This document shows positions 45,201 through 57,271 of a stretch of 64,000 bases of DNA, in pieces. A program made the translations under genes and the position numbers. Numbering within the stretch: the stretch's first letter is position 1; each line of letters opens with the position of its first letter. This DNA comes from Heterobasidion occidentale (Eukaryota > Basidiomycota > Agaricomycetes > Russulales > Bondarzewiaceae): positions 868,001 through 932,000 of the forward strand of contig JBCAQO010000010.1 of NCBI GenBank assembly GCA_039111635.1, given 5' to 3'. The notes under the pieces were generated by a model. It did not search any database, was not told the origin of the DNA, and saw only the letters and a list, made by a program, of their open reading frames with translations.

Positions 45201-47757
45201 TATGAGGAAACAGATAAGACAACACGGTGGTGTATATGCCGTCTAAGCCTGCTGTTTCTTCGACCTCGCCCTGGATGAGGAGGTTGTATCGATCCAAGGG
45301 TTTCAATTCAGTGATGCCTAGACCTATGATAAATGTACAGGCAACGGATGCCCACTGGAATAGTCCCTCGCATTTGGACACAAGCTTGCTTCTGCGTGCA
45401 TCATCGATGGCACTGTAAGCGGGGCCGCTCAGACGAGTGTGTATGTATGCAGTAATATCAACTTCGGTCGACGTCATCGAGATATCCTGCATCTTCTTCA
45501 CCAGTATATGGGTGCCCGAATTGAACAGACGATCGACGTCTCCCTCAGGACGAGATGTGAGAAGAATACGGATATTGGATGGAAGATCTGCAGTTTTTTC
45601 AGCGAGTAGCTGGAGTAGCTCTTGCCGAGATTGGATATCGCCACTTTCATCCAAGGCATCGATGACAATGACGAGGGGACCAGTGAGCGTGAGTTCCTTG
45701 AGCGGTTTCAAGATGAAGTTGTTGAACTGCTTGCCCATGTGCAACGTAGTACGGAGCGCCGTATCGTCCTGAACAATCCTCCATAGCGTGCGCCGTATGC
45801 ACTCATTAGAATCAACCAAATCGCGAGCAATGTGAGCAAACAGTCTCTCAGGACCGCGCCCGGCCTCACCACGTGCAAAACAAAAGGACGATCCAAGACG
45901 ATTCAGGCCCTTGAATCGGTGAGCGATGGTGTGTGCAATAGCCGATTTCCCAGTCCCTGCGGCGCCGGAGAGCAAGAGAACGCGAGGAGCATCCTCCGCA
46001 TTGATCCAAGCTGCAATTTCGTCCAAAATTGCCGCTCGAGTTCCTGGCTGGCACCCCTTGTTCTTATCGAAACTGGCCTCAGACACGTGCCTGATGTCCT
46101 TCAAATCACTTGTAATCCCTACACCACAGGCTTTGAGTCAGGCGCAGATAAAAACAAGTCACATTTGCGTACTGATATTTTCCGTATCGTTGAGGATGTG
46201 CTCCACTCCATCGAGAACATATTCCACTTTGTCGAGAATAGATATGGCGACTATCCCAGTTTGGACAGCCACTCCAGTATCAAATTCCTTCCTGAGCTCG
46301 ATGAATGCGTCGCAGAATTTGGTGATTGTATCATCCGCCAGAGAAATTGGATTCCTTCCTGTTCGTTGTACTACGGAGGGACTAATGTAACTATCAGACA
46401 ATATCGTTCGACGGGAGATAAGGCTCACTAAATCCCTCGGTGTTCGCATATTCAGAGATGAAGTAGTAGCACTCCGTAGTCTGTCGAGCAATCCGTATGA
46501 ATAAGTCTTGTAGCGGGCCGGCCTTCTCAGGCTGGTCCTCGAATTCCTCCTTCAAATCATTCACAATGCTGTGGAGTGAATTCATTGTATCGAACAGTTT
46601 CGAAATGTTCTCGTCTCGCTCCATCTGTTTCTGGACGATCTTCGCAACCAGCAAGCTCTATTAGCATCGCCACGATATCTGTCGAAAGGTTTAGGAGACA
46701 CACCTTCGCAGGTAAAGATAGGAAGCTCCGGGCCATCTTGGCGTAGGGATGTACCTAAAGATAACATGTAAGCATCCTGATGTTGTGAAGTGCAAGTTCA
46801 GCGCGTACTTCTACGAGCTTGTCCGTGAACTCGCAAAAGATCTTGATGTTATCGAAGAGGGGCCCCCATGTCGCGCCAAAATAACCAGTTTCTAAAGACA
46901 CAGAGCTTGCGCCTTCGACGGTACTAGCAGGTCGACGCAGCGAGTGCACTTGAGATAAACGACGCTCGAGGTCCGGCATATTCTCTGGGATCGGATCTGC
47001 AGGCACTTCCTGTGGCATTTCTTGTGGGGCAAGGCCGTCTGGGATCGCCAGCAGAATCTCATTAACAGGCAATTGCCGCACGGTATCAACGTCAACGTTG
47101 ATTTCGAATCGCAAGAGGATACGGACACCCGGTTCTCCTGAGATGGTCTTGGTAACGTCTGAGAGATGTAAGTATCGCTGATAAGACCAAACGTTACAGA
47201 ACACCAACGAACCTTGAAGGCCGTCTTCGAAGATCGAAGGACATATGACGGATATTGAGTCCGCGACGAAGCCGATGTACTGGTCCTGGCGCATCTTGCG
47301 GCGAGCAAATATTTCGACCTTCAAAGTGGAATTTGGGTGGGCATCACTGAGACCAGTGATGCTGCGAGTCAGTAACAAGACAGAAAAGAATAAAAACAAC
47401 GTTCGTACAAGGAGAATAGCTGGTTCCACTCCGGGGCACTGCTTTGGCGAGCGACCTTCGTCTCTCTCCTCTCCTCGCCAATCGTCAAGACGGCATAGAA
47501 TTTCCCGTTTGTTTGCGGAGTCCAGTCGAAGCTATCGGTTTTGGGCAGACCGGTAGCGCGGACAACTGTGCTAGCTATGAAGAGGCCGCGCGTCGACTCG
47601 GCCATTCGTACGCACCTGTGACTTTCAACTTAAATTCCTCTCGACGTTCGACGGGCTCTCTGCAGTTAAACGACAAAAATAAATGATTATGAATGCGAGA
47701 GATAAAACTTGATCGAACTCACAGCAAAGCTGGGGGCGGGCTCGCTGGGGTAGACAT
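42208..47757 (-). CDS. NLR protein: C2 - NACHT - 14x WD40, tail domain frameshifted (NLR-2)
   Basis: Start MSTPASPPPALL at ATG 47757; exon 2 is EPVERREEFKLKVT, spliced to VVRATGLPKTDSFDW (C2-like). The C2-like region continues VEIFARRKMRQDQYIGFVAD and FDNIKIFCEFTDKLVE. The helical linker is MERDENISKLFDTMNSLHSI and RIARQTTECYYFISEYANTE. The NACHT exon (about 44570-46104) has Walker A LLSGAAGTGKSAIAHTIAHR and Walker B LVIVIDALDESGD. WD40 repeats are at 42557-44302. The WD40 exon ends at a GTGAGT donor after GMRPS. The tail exon starts IQISPYPEHAMRKDDLCGSM and keeps NNDGWIVGPGSKLLFWVP, but one base is missing at about 42242-42250. The frame changes and stops at 42208, so the WPD...QLDLSQFVHG half is lost (it would have ended at 42113). 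The rest appears open, so a nearly full-length receptor could be made. Confidence 0.85.
42557..44302 (-). repeat. WD40 array of NLR-2, 14 repeats
   Basis: Fourteen 129-base repeats. Most repeats share VNSVAFSPDGKRIVSGSxDN and TIRVWDxATCAAVGDPL, often near-identical in DNA. Repeat 2 lacks the five or six codons before the next VNSIAF (an 18-base-type in-frame deletion). Variation is concentrated at a few positions per repeat. Confidence 0.9.
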
Positions 47758-50060
47758 GGCGGTAACAGGTTGACTGAACGCACATGAGGACCCCAGGAAC
47801 ATAAAACAGCGCGCCAATCAACACGCGAAAATCGGCCCTGTCAAATCGCAGAAAAAGTGGCGAACATACATACCCGACTGAAACGGAACTGAAGATATCA
47901 TATTGCGTTGAATACTTACGTGGTCTTCTCATTGACAGGTGTCTCGCCGCTCTCCTTGTCTACCTCGAATTGAGTTGCACTGTGTTGCCAATGTGCGACA
48001 TGGGATTCAGCTTTGATCTATACTGACCAAGAGATATGAAAGATACAATCCTTTGGTGACGGAAAGTCAAGGGGACGAAGGATAGGACGAAGAACGACCT
48101 AGATTAGACTATTCGTGTCTTATCGAGTGTGTGTTTAAACGTCGAGACAGACAAGTGACTGGACACTAGCGAGGGCGGCATTAGAAGGAAAAGAGAGCGA
48201 GCAATTGTTTAAGTGCACAATCCAAACAAGCGTGGTGGACGAGAGATCGAGAACCGAACAATCGCAGAGGACATGCGCAAGGAGGAAGGGAGAGGATGAC
48301 TATTCCATGGCGCGGGAAAATGGATTACAATCCATCGGCGCAGTATTCACAATATGGGAGACGAACGAAACGTGCAGCGCTCAGCAGCCCAGTCTACGGT
48401 TTGGCGTAAACGGCTCCAGATCAGTGTCGATGTCCACAACAAACGAGGTGAATTATGAGCGGGGGAGAGGGACATATCGAGGCATCAGCTTGCCATCATG
48501 AAAGATGTCATCGAGGAGGAATCAGTACCACGCGAACACCCCAGCATAAACAAGGGAAGTACGCACTGTCTCGTAGAGATCGACACAGTTGCCGTTCGTC
48601 TGGTTCGGGATACGCCCTTATCGGCTAGTACTTTAGGATCACCAAGGCTGAAACACTTGCATTGTTGCTGAGAATTCGGTAGTGAGAATGAGTCTGACGA
48701 CGACGGCGGGTGGAAGTGAGAGGAGAGGTGGTGGCAGATCTCAGGAGGTACATTGTGGCCGCGTACCTATCCTATGCGTTCATGAGTGTGCGGCCGAGTG
48801 ACGTGGTCAGCCAGCATGAAACACGAGAAATAGAGATCAAAGTCGAGACTCACATCGGACAGACTCATGAGTACCTGTGTACACGCCTTCGAATTTCGAC
48901 CCGGAAGAAATCGTCGCGGCGTCCATCAACCTTAAAAGCCCCTCGGAGGACAGCTGTGGAATCCCATACGCGAGGATGCGAGTGTGCCGTGATCGTTCTT
49001 GTTAGACTCCAGCGAGAGGGAAGGATGCCATGGAGAGCTTGAGAACACGAGATCTGGTACGAGTGCTAGTTGCATAGGGGAGATGCAGACTAGATGAATG
49101 TCAGATTGTTGACTGATTCGGGCGCGTTTCTTCAACAGGTGAGTGCCGTTTACAGAAAACTCAGGGAGAGCCGGGAGCGTGGGGAGGCGAAGGTTGATGA
49201 AGATGAGTAGGATGTGTGGCACACGTGCACACTGATATGAGATGAACTCGCGCCCGCAGAGCTTGCCGACGTGTCGAGTTGGCCAGGATGAGCATCGCGA
49301 GCATCGAGTCTGTCGACGGCGGAGTGAGCAAGGCACCGTGGGAAACGTTCAATACCTGCTCCGGCCCGCGCTCTCAAGTTTATCGCAGCCCCTCATCACC
49401 TCTCTTGCAGCAACATTTCCCGGCAGCCTCTAGTATTTCCCCAAACCTGGACCACATCGACTCGAAGCATCTTCAAGTTGCCATGCGCCGGTGTGGGCAG
49501 GAAGCATCTGATGAACATGCTCGTTCGGGTGACCTTCGATGACGGTGCGTCCTTCGTTCGACTTGTCTTTATCTTTCTCACAAGAACTCACCGTTCGCTT
49601 CGGGGTCGGTTGAGTAGCATGTAACAGTCTCTACTCCATTTCTATCAACTGCCGACACTCGTTGGATGGGCGCATGCCTCTACACCTCGCAGAAAGCCTA
49701 AAATTCTAATGCTAGTGCGGCCCATCCATCCTCTCTCCTTATACATCCTACTCTGCTCCTCCATATCTGTTGAATCTTGATGATAATCTTCTACTACACT
49801 CTGTGCACTCGGGCTGATTATGTCTCTCATCGCGCAGTGCTCATGACCCTCTCGACGACGACTAATACACTCGCGTAGAGGCTCACCGACACCCTCACTT
49901 CACCCGACAGTCCTGCAGAAACCATGATAGCATCCGTCGACTGCAAGATCCAGCGATCCACTGCTCTTGAATCCTACGAGGTCGGAACAGGCTCATGTTT
50001 GGCTCCCACGACTATCTGCTTTTGGGATCCCGTACGCACCTGACTCAGTTTGGTGAGTCA
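47758..50060. other. Promoter and upstream module of NLR-2
   Basis: Shares GTGCACAATCC at about 48213, CGACGTGTCGAGTTGGCC at about 49268, CGAGTCTGTCGACGGCGGAG at about 49305 and GCAGAAAGCCTA at about 49688 with 57724-59590. A short plus-strand frame beginning MARMSIASIESVDGG (about 49279) has a counterpart at 58786, but the two diverge soon after and no family is recognised. No intact gene is supported. Confidence 0.45.
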
Positions 50061-50615
50061 GATGAACTAGACACTTCACCTCATTTTTCCTACCATCAGT
50101 GCTACTTTTTGAATCTCAGTGTTCGCAGATATTCGAGCCCAAGATGCCCACGACTCATATCCGGTGTGTACAATGGGCTCACTGTATTGATGACCGGCTC
50201 ACGTCTAATCCGCGTATTGCCCCATCGAAGGGGATATGATATCCCCCCTCGATATCAATTGTGGATGCCAGATTGAATTTTTGTGGGTGAATTTTCTACA
50301 CGTCTGTCTATCCAACTTCGTATGACCTTCAAGACAAATCAGGCAATGGTGATACGATGCGTGTATCGTCTTGCTTGTGAGGTTCTCCTTCACATGCGAG
50401 AGATCAGAAAGGAGGCGAGATTGACAAGGAACGCACATCCATGCAAAGCAATGTGTGGGCTCAACGCAACTTCTCGTGGAGTCCAGATGGAAGTCATGAG
50501 TCATAGGGCCTGCGTCATCTCGAAAAGGAGACACGGCAGTGTAGCCTTCACCCTGACACCTGCATGCAGGGAACATCAGCTCTTAGCTCGACGCCGTCGA
50601 AGTCGGATAGATAAC

Positions 50616-50912
50616 TTACTCTACCAGGACTGAAGGTTCCGCGTCGTAAAAGTGTAGACGACGCTTGAGCGCCTCGACGAACGTGCACGCGGCTGTCCTG
50701 CTGCACGAGTTCGTATGCTCCGCAGGCTTGTCGAGGCTTGTCGTTAGCCCAATTGAACAGGTCCGTCCTCGGAGGTCACACCTCACATTTCTACTGCCAT
50801 CCGCTCTGCCTACCAAATCCGTGCACTCCCATCTGAGCTGCCAGTCCGTCATGATCACGATAGCGGCATAGGCCTTCCCATAAAGCCAACTCCATTCGAA
50901 TCGACGCTGCAC
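50616..50912 (-). pseudogene. Kinase-domain fragment next to NLR-3
   Basis: The minus strand encodes LDKPAEHTNSCSRTAACTFV followed by EALKRRLHFYDAE. This aligns with the kinase activation segment ADKPAEHTDLNCGTAAYMSP and EALKRTLYSYESD at about 34615-34710. The DFG and catalytic-loop parts are not recognisable. It lies at the left edge of duplication unit 2. Confidence 0.6.
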
Positions 50913-51522
50913 ACGATGTACTTACTTTGAAAGCCGTACCACATCACTCATCGCTAGAGTCGGACAGCAGGTTAGGCTCACTCATAGACGTGGCGGCGCT
51001 GGCTCTGCTTGAGTCCGTGACGACATCGTACCAGCCCCGACGCTTGAGTCTGCTGCAGTCAACGACTGTCAGCCGGAAGCAAACAAGTGCACCGGTCCAA
51101 TGTCGCAGCTCATACCAGTAGGTGCGTGCGCGTCTGTTTTTGTTCATTTTAATGTGCCACAGGGCAGGGCTGCCAAACATCAGCTCTCTAGTTACGCACT
51201 GAGCGACGCGAGGAGTGCTCGTTGGCAGGCCTCCCTGCTCTTCTCAACGTTTTGGCGTGCACTCCACGATTTCGACTCCTCCTGCGCATTCTTCGGCTCT
51301 GCAAAGATTGCACATGGCGACGGTGAGCCGAGTGAAGGTTTCGTGTATGTACATTTAGCTGCGCTCCATATAATTACCGCGAATTAGACTGCTGCTTGAA
51401 GCTGATCGGCCATGGCCCTGAATGAATGTGTGTAGAAAAACTAGTATAGACACGCAAAGCACGGGAACATATAGATACGTCGTACATATGTAGAGGAAAG
51501 AGATGAAAGAGTCCGATCCAAA

Positions 51523-54500
51523 TCAGTGCGGTAGAGAAGGACGATAGCACTCGTGCCAAGAAGTACCATGAACAAATTGACTGAGGTCCAGCTGTAAGGG
51601 TTGCTTTCCAATGACGAATTGAAGCCTTGTGTCAGGCCACAATCTGTCGCGATACGCGGCGGGCACCCAGAATAATAGTTCTGATCCTGGACCTACTATC
51701 CAGCCATCATTGTTCATGTGTTGAGATGTACGACAGTCGACCGGAGGCAGCGACGTAGAGTCATAAAGGCCATCTTTGCGCATTGCGTGTTCCGGAAGAC
51801 GTGAGATGAGAATGGAGGCTGTGAGAGGTTCAAGTCAGACAGGCTACTCTGTGCTCGAAGAAGGAGAAGACAAATTCCAACTCACTAGGTTGCAGGCCTG
51901 AAAGTTCAGATTGGTTTGCGGGAGGAATGTTGCTGGTGGCGGAGCGTAAAGTCACCTGTTGGCGATCGACCACATTTGTCGAGACATCTTGAATGCTGGG
52001 CGCATCCCACACACGGATTGTGTGGTCCCACGAGCCTGACAAGATTCGCTTTCCGTCTGGCAAGAAAGCAACAGATGCGACCGTAGCTGTGTGTCCCTCG
52101 AGATGGTCGCCCACAGCAGCATGCGTCGCTGTATCCCAGACCCGGATTGTCTTGTCATACAAGCCTGCCACGATCTGCTTCCCGTCGGGCGAGAAAGCAA
52201 CAGATGCAACCGGAGCTGTGTGTCCCTCGAGAGGGTCGCCCACAGCCTCACGCGTTGCCGCATTCCACAACCGGATTGTCTTGTCGTACGAGCCTGACAC
52301 GATCCACTTTCCGTCTGGCGAAAAAGCAACAGAACTGACCGGTCCTGTGTGTCCCTCGAGAGGGTCTCCCACAGCAGCACGCGTTGCCGCATCCCACACT
52401 CGGATTGTGTGGTCGTCCGAACCTGACACGATTTGCTTGCCATCTGGCGAGAATGCAACAGACTTGACCGAACCAGTGTGTCCCTTGAGAGGGTCACCCA
52501 CTGCAGCATGCGTTGCCGCATCCCAAACCCGGATTGTGGTGTCCCACGAGCCTGACATGATCCACTTTCCGTCTGGCGAGAAAGCAACAGAAGTGACCAG
52601 TTCTGTGTGTCCCTCGAGAGGATCGCCTACAGCAGCACTCGTTGCCATATCCCAAACCCGGATCGTCTTGTCGTGCGAGCCTGAAACGATCCGCTTCCCG
52701 TCTGGCGAGAAAGCAACAGAACTGACCGGTCCTGTGTGTCCCTCGAGAGGGTCACCCACAGCAGCACGCGTTGCCACATCCAACACCCGGAATGTGGTGT
52801 CCCACAAGCCTGACACGATCTGCAACCCGTCTGGCGAGAAGGCAACAGAGTTTACATCATCTGAGTGTCCTGCAAGAGGGTCGCTCACTGCAGCATGCGT
52901 CGCCGTATTCCATACCCGGATTGTCTCATCGGACGAGCCTGACACGATCCGTAACCCGTCTGGAAAGAAAGAAACAGAAGTGACAACATGTGCATGTCCC
53001 TCGAAAGGGTCACCCACAGCAGCATGCGATGCCGAGTCACACACCGGATTGTGCTGTCGTCCCAGCCTGACACGATCCGCATCCCATCTGGCGAGAAAGC
53101 AACAGATATGACGTGAGGTATGTATCCCTCGAGAGGGTCGCCCACTGCAGCATGCGTTACCACATCCCACACCCGGATTGTGCTGTCGTGGGAGCCTGAC
53201 ACGATCCACTTCCCGTCTGGCGAGAAAGCAACAGAATTGACCTGGTATGTGTGTCCCTCGAGGGGATCGCCGATAGCAGAATGTGTTGCCGTATCCCACA
53301 CCCGGATTGTGTGGTCGTACGAGCCTGACACGATCCGCGACCCATCCGGCGAGAAAGCAACAGAATAGATAGGACCTGCGTGCCCCACGAGAGGGTCGCC
53401 CACAGCAGCACGCGTTGCCGCATCCCATACCCGGAGTCTGCTGTCATGCGAGCCTGACACGATCTGCGACCCGTCTGGCGAGAAAGCAACAGAATTGACG
53501 CGACCCGTGTGTCCCTTGAGAGGCTCGCCCACAGCAGCATGCGTCACCGCATCCCACACTCGGATTGTGCGGTCGTGTGAGCCTGACACGATCAACTTCC
53601 CGTCTGGCGAGAAAACAACAGAATTGACCCGATTCGTGTGTCCCTTGAGAGGGTCGCCCACAACATCACCCGTTGACACATCCCACACCCGAATTGTCGA
53701 GTCGTCCAAGCCTGACACAATGCACAATCCATCGGGCGAGATTGCTACGCACTGAATGCTAGAGCCTGCATGGATGCTATGTTGGGCTGTTGGCCAATCG
53801 TTGTCGGCCCCACCCGATATCTTGAGCACTTGTGGAAAGTCCTTTCCAAACCTTTCGAATAAAACAGAACTTTGGGGAGCGAATGCCAGGGCGGATAAAT
53901 AGATGTGGGGAGTGGACTGTGATATGGGGAACCCGAACACATTCATAAATGCATACGCGTCACTCGCCAATTTGGACAATGGACTGTTATGCTGACCCTG
54001 CGCAACAATAGAACATCATCGACACTTCTAGCTCAGATTTATATGCTGCGAAAATCACGTACCGATGTCCATTTTACTACAGACGCAACGGCCTGAGCTG
54101 CCCCAGATATGGTGCCAAGCAGACTCATTACCTCGAGCCAGAACAGGAATTTCTCCTTCAGCAGTACTTCGATGCTGTTCAGCAGCTTGAGGTCCGATGC
54201 GATACCTGTCTCTATAGCTTGCAAGTGACTTGCCCAGAACCGGCACGAATAGATAAGATGTGTGGGTATCGATTCTTGAACGCGATCAGCAAGGTCGAGG
54301 ATGTCCTCGTTCAAGATGTACGAGGATTCCAGATGGCAGATATTGAACGCCAGTTGTTTCTCCATGATATGCAGGGAAGCGAGCGTCAAATATCTGTGGG
54401 TTCGAGATGTGTCAACATGATATCTTCCACTGCGCGAGGGATCCAACAAGAAGTCACGGAACGAGGTGTGCCAAGGACGAATCGGTTCTTCCTCGGCAAC

Positions 54501-57271
54501 GCCTCGCAACACAGACCCCATGCCCCCCAAGATATTTTCGGGCTGCAGGCTGGCAACGTCATCCTGGACACTGCGACATATCTCATTGAGTGACTCGAGG
54601 GAGACGGGCTCGAATGTTGTCAACAGCAGTGCCATGATGGATCGAAATCCGCCCATGACGAGTTTCTCCAATGCGGCAGATTTTTGGATCGGAAACAGAT
54701 AGGATAACACGGTTGTGTATAGGGCATCTAAGCCTGCCATTTCATGTACCTTACCCTCGATGAGGAGGTTGTATCGTTCCATGGGGTCCGACCCTGTGAT
54801 GCCTAGACCGATAATAAATGTACAGGCAACGGATGCCCATTGAAATAGTCCTTCGCATTTGGACACAAGTGTGCTTTTGCGTGCATCACCAATGTCACTG
54901 TAAACGGGACCGGTCAGACGATCGTGTATGAATGCTGCGATATCAAACTCGGTCGATGTCATGGAGATATCTTGCATCCTCTTGACGAGAACATAGTCAT
55001 TCGCTTGGAACAATCTTTCGATATCTTTTTCGGGGCGGGATGTCAGAAGGATGCGGACATTGGCAGGAAGGGCGTTGGTTTGGACCGCCAGCTCTTGGAG
55101 CAGGGCTTGGCGAGATTCGGCATCCCCGCTTTCATCTAGAGCGTCAATGACTATGACGAGGGGACCAGTGAGCGTGAGTTCCTTGATCGGCTCTAAAATG
55201 AAGCTTTTGAACTGCAGAGCCACTTGTGACGTCGTCCGAACTGATCTCTTGTCCCGGACATTCTTCCAAAGCGCGCACCGTATGCGCTGGTCAAAGTCGG
55301 CCAAATCTCAAGCCATGGTAGGAAACAGTTTACCAGGACCGCGCTTAGCCTCGGCACGCGTGAAACAAAAAGATGAACCGAGACGATCCAAGGCATTAAA
55401 CTGGTGAGCGATGCTATGTGCAATGGCTGATTTACCGGTCCCTGCGGCCCCGGAAAGCAGGAGAACGCGATGAGTATCCTCCGAATTGATCCAATCTGCG
55501 ATCTCGTTCAAAATCGCCTTGCGAGTTCCTGCCTGACATCCCTTGTTCGGATCGAAGCTGGCCCCGGGTGTGTATTCAATTTCTTTCAAGTCGCTTTCCA
55601 TCCCTAGATGACGAGCTCTGAGTCAATCACATATCAATGATCCGCCGCCGTGTTTGCGTACTAATCTTCTCCGTGTCATCGAGAATATGCATCACTCCGT
55701 CGAGGATATGCTCCACTTTGTCGAGGATACGTATGGCGACAATCTCAGTTTGGACAGCCACTCCAGTATGGAATGATTTCTCGAGATCGACGAACACCTT
55801 ACAGAATGCGTCGATTGTATCATCCGTCGATGAAATTGCATGCTTGACTGTTCGCCTTCCTATGAAGAGAAGGGAAATTAGTAGACAGTATCGTTCGATG
55901 AGAGATAAAACTCACCAAACCGCTCGGTATTCACATATTCACGTATGAAGTAGTAGCACTCCGTGGTCTGTTTAGCGATACGTTCAAACAGGCCTTGCTG
56001 TGACTCGATTTTCTCTCGCTCGTCCTTGACTTCCTTCTCCAAGACGTTAACAATGCTGTATAATGAATTCATCGTCTCGAAAAGTTTCAAGATGTTTTGA
56101 TCCCGCTCCATCTGTTTTTCGACGATCTTTGGAATGACGATGTTCCATCAACACCGCCGCGATATCTGTCGAGAGGTTTGTGATACCTACCTTTAAAGGT
56201 AAGGATAAGATGCTCCAAGCCATCTTCGCGTACGGATGTACCTAACATAACATGTAAGCATCATTTCGTGACCTACAAGATTAGTGCATACCTCTGCAAG
56301 CGAGCCCATCAAATCGCCAAAGATTTTGATGTTATCAAAGAGGGGCTTCCATGTCGCGACAAAATCACTGACTTCCGAAGGCACAGAGCTTGCACCTTCG
56401 ACGACGGTGCTGAGACGTTGGGGAAGCAAGCGCATTTGAGATAAATCATGCCCAAGTTCTGCGAGCTCATCACTTGACGTCTCCAGAATCGCATCTGTAG
56501 GCATTTCCTGCGTAATTTCTTGTAAGATGGGGCCATTCGGTGGTACTGGTAGGTTCTCGGTGGGAGGCTGTTCCTGTATAATCTTGTCCTCTACCTCGAT
56601 TCCGATGCGTAAGACCATACGAGCATCCGATTCTCCTGAGATGGGCTTGGTTACGTCTGAAGCATGTAAGTTTCGTGAACAAGATCGAACAATAGAGGAT
56701 GGGGACAAACCTTGAGCGCCGCCTTGAAGTATCGAAGGACGGATGGCTGAGAGTTGTTCCGAGAAGAAGCCGATGTACTGAGCGTTGCGCAACTTGCGGT
56801 GAGCAAATATCTCGATTCTGAGAGTCGAATTTGGATCGGTATCACTGCGACGAGCAATGCACACAGTCAGTTACGAGGACACAAAAGAGTATGGAATAAC
56901 ATTCGTACAAGGAGAAGAGTTGGTTCCACTCCGGGGCGCTGCTTCGGCGAGCGACCTCGGTTTCCTTCCGCTCCTCGCCAATCGTCACGACACAATAGAA
57001 TTTTCCCTTTGTTTGTCGAGTACAATCGAAGCCATCGACCTTAGGCAGACCGGTAGCGCGGATGACTGTGCGGATGCTAGCCATGAGGATACCGCGCGTC
57101 GACCAAGCCGTTCACACACACACCTGTGACCTTCAATTTAATGTTTTGCTGCGGTTCGGAGGGCTCTCTGTGGTTGAACGATGAAGCTGAAGAATCAGAA
57201 ACATTCACGACAACTGATATAATTGAACAGACTCACGGCGGTGCTGGGGAGGACATCGTTGGGGTGGACAT
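51523..57271 (-). pseudogene. NLR with nonsense codon in NACHT and WD40 frameshift (NLR-3)
   Basis: Same exon layout as NLR-2: start MSTPTMSSPAPP (ATG 57271), exon EPSEPQQNIKLKVT, C2-like VIRATGLPKVDGFDC, KFYCVVTIGEERKETEVARR, linker RDQNILKLFETMNSLYSIVN, NACHT Walker A LLSGAAGTGKSAIAHSIAHQ. At 55308-55310 a TGA replaces the Arg codon that NLR-1 and NLR-2 have in IARDL (here TMA-stop-DL). A CGA to TGA change is the simplest cause. Walker B (LVIVIDALDESGD) and the rest of NACHT follow in frame. The WD40 exon has a one-base loss at about 53036-53046, so repeats 6-14 are in another frame. The tail exon is complete (NNDGWIVGPGSELLFWVP to FVHGTSWHECYRPS), stop 51523. Apart from these two lesions the gene is well preserved, so decay looks recent. 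Confidence 0.85.
52004..53760 (-). repeat. WD40 array of NLR-3, 14 repeats
   Basis: Fourteen 129-base repeats with very high DNA identity, each encoding VxSVAFSPDGKxIVSGSxDx and TIRVWDxATHAAVGDPLEGH. They are broken into two frames by the single-base loss at about 53036-53046, within repeat 6. Confidence 0.9.

Larger units (their letters stand above)
41010..50060. repeat. Segmental duplication unit 1 (contains NLR-2)
   Basis: Collinear with 50620-59590: left flank, whole NLR gene, promoter and a ~2 kb upstream module all recur in the same order about 9.4-9.5 kb further on. The right edge is set by the shared GATCCCGTACGCA string at about 50026 and 59552. Divergence between copies is substantial outside the coding exons. 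Confidence 0.7.

Noticed and set aside
52004..53760. Regular repeats suggesting a CRISPR-like or satellite array
   Set aside because: The repeats are coding WD40 units of a eukaryotic gene, with no spacers.
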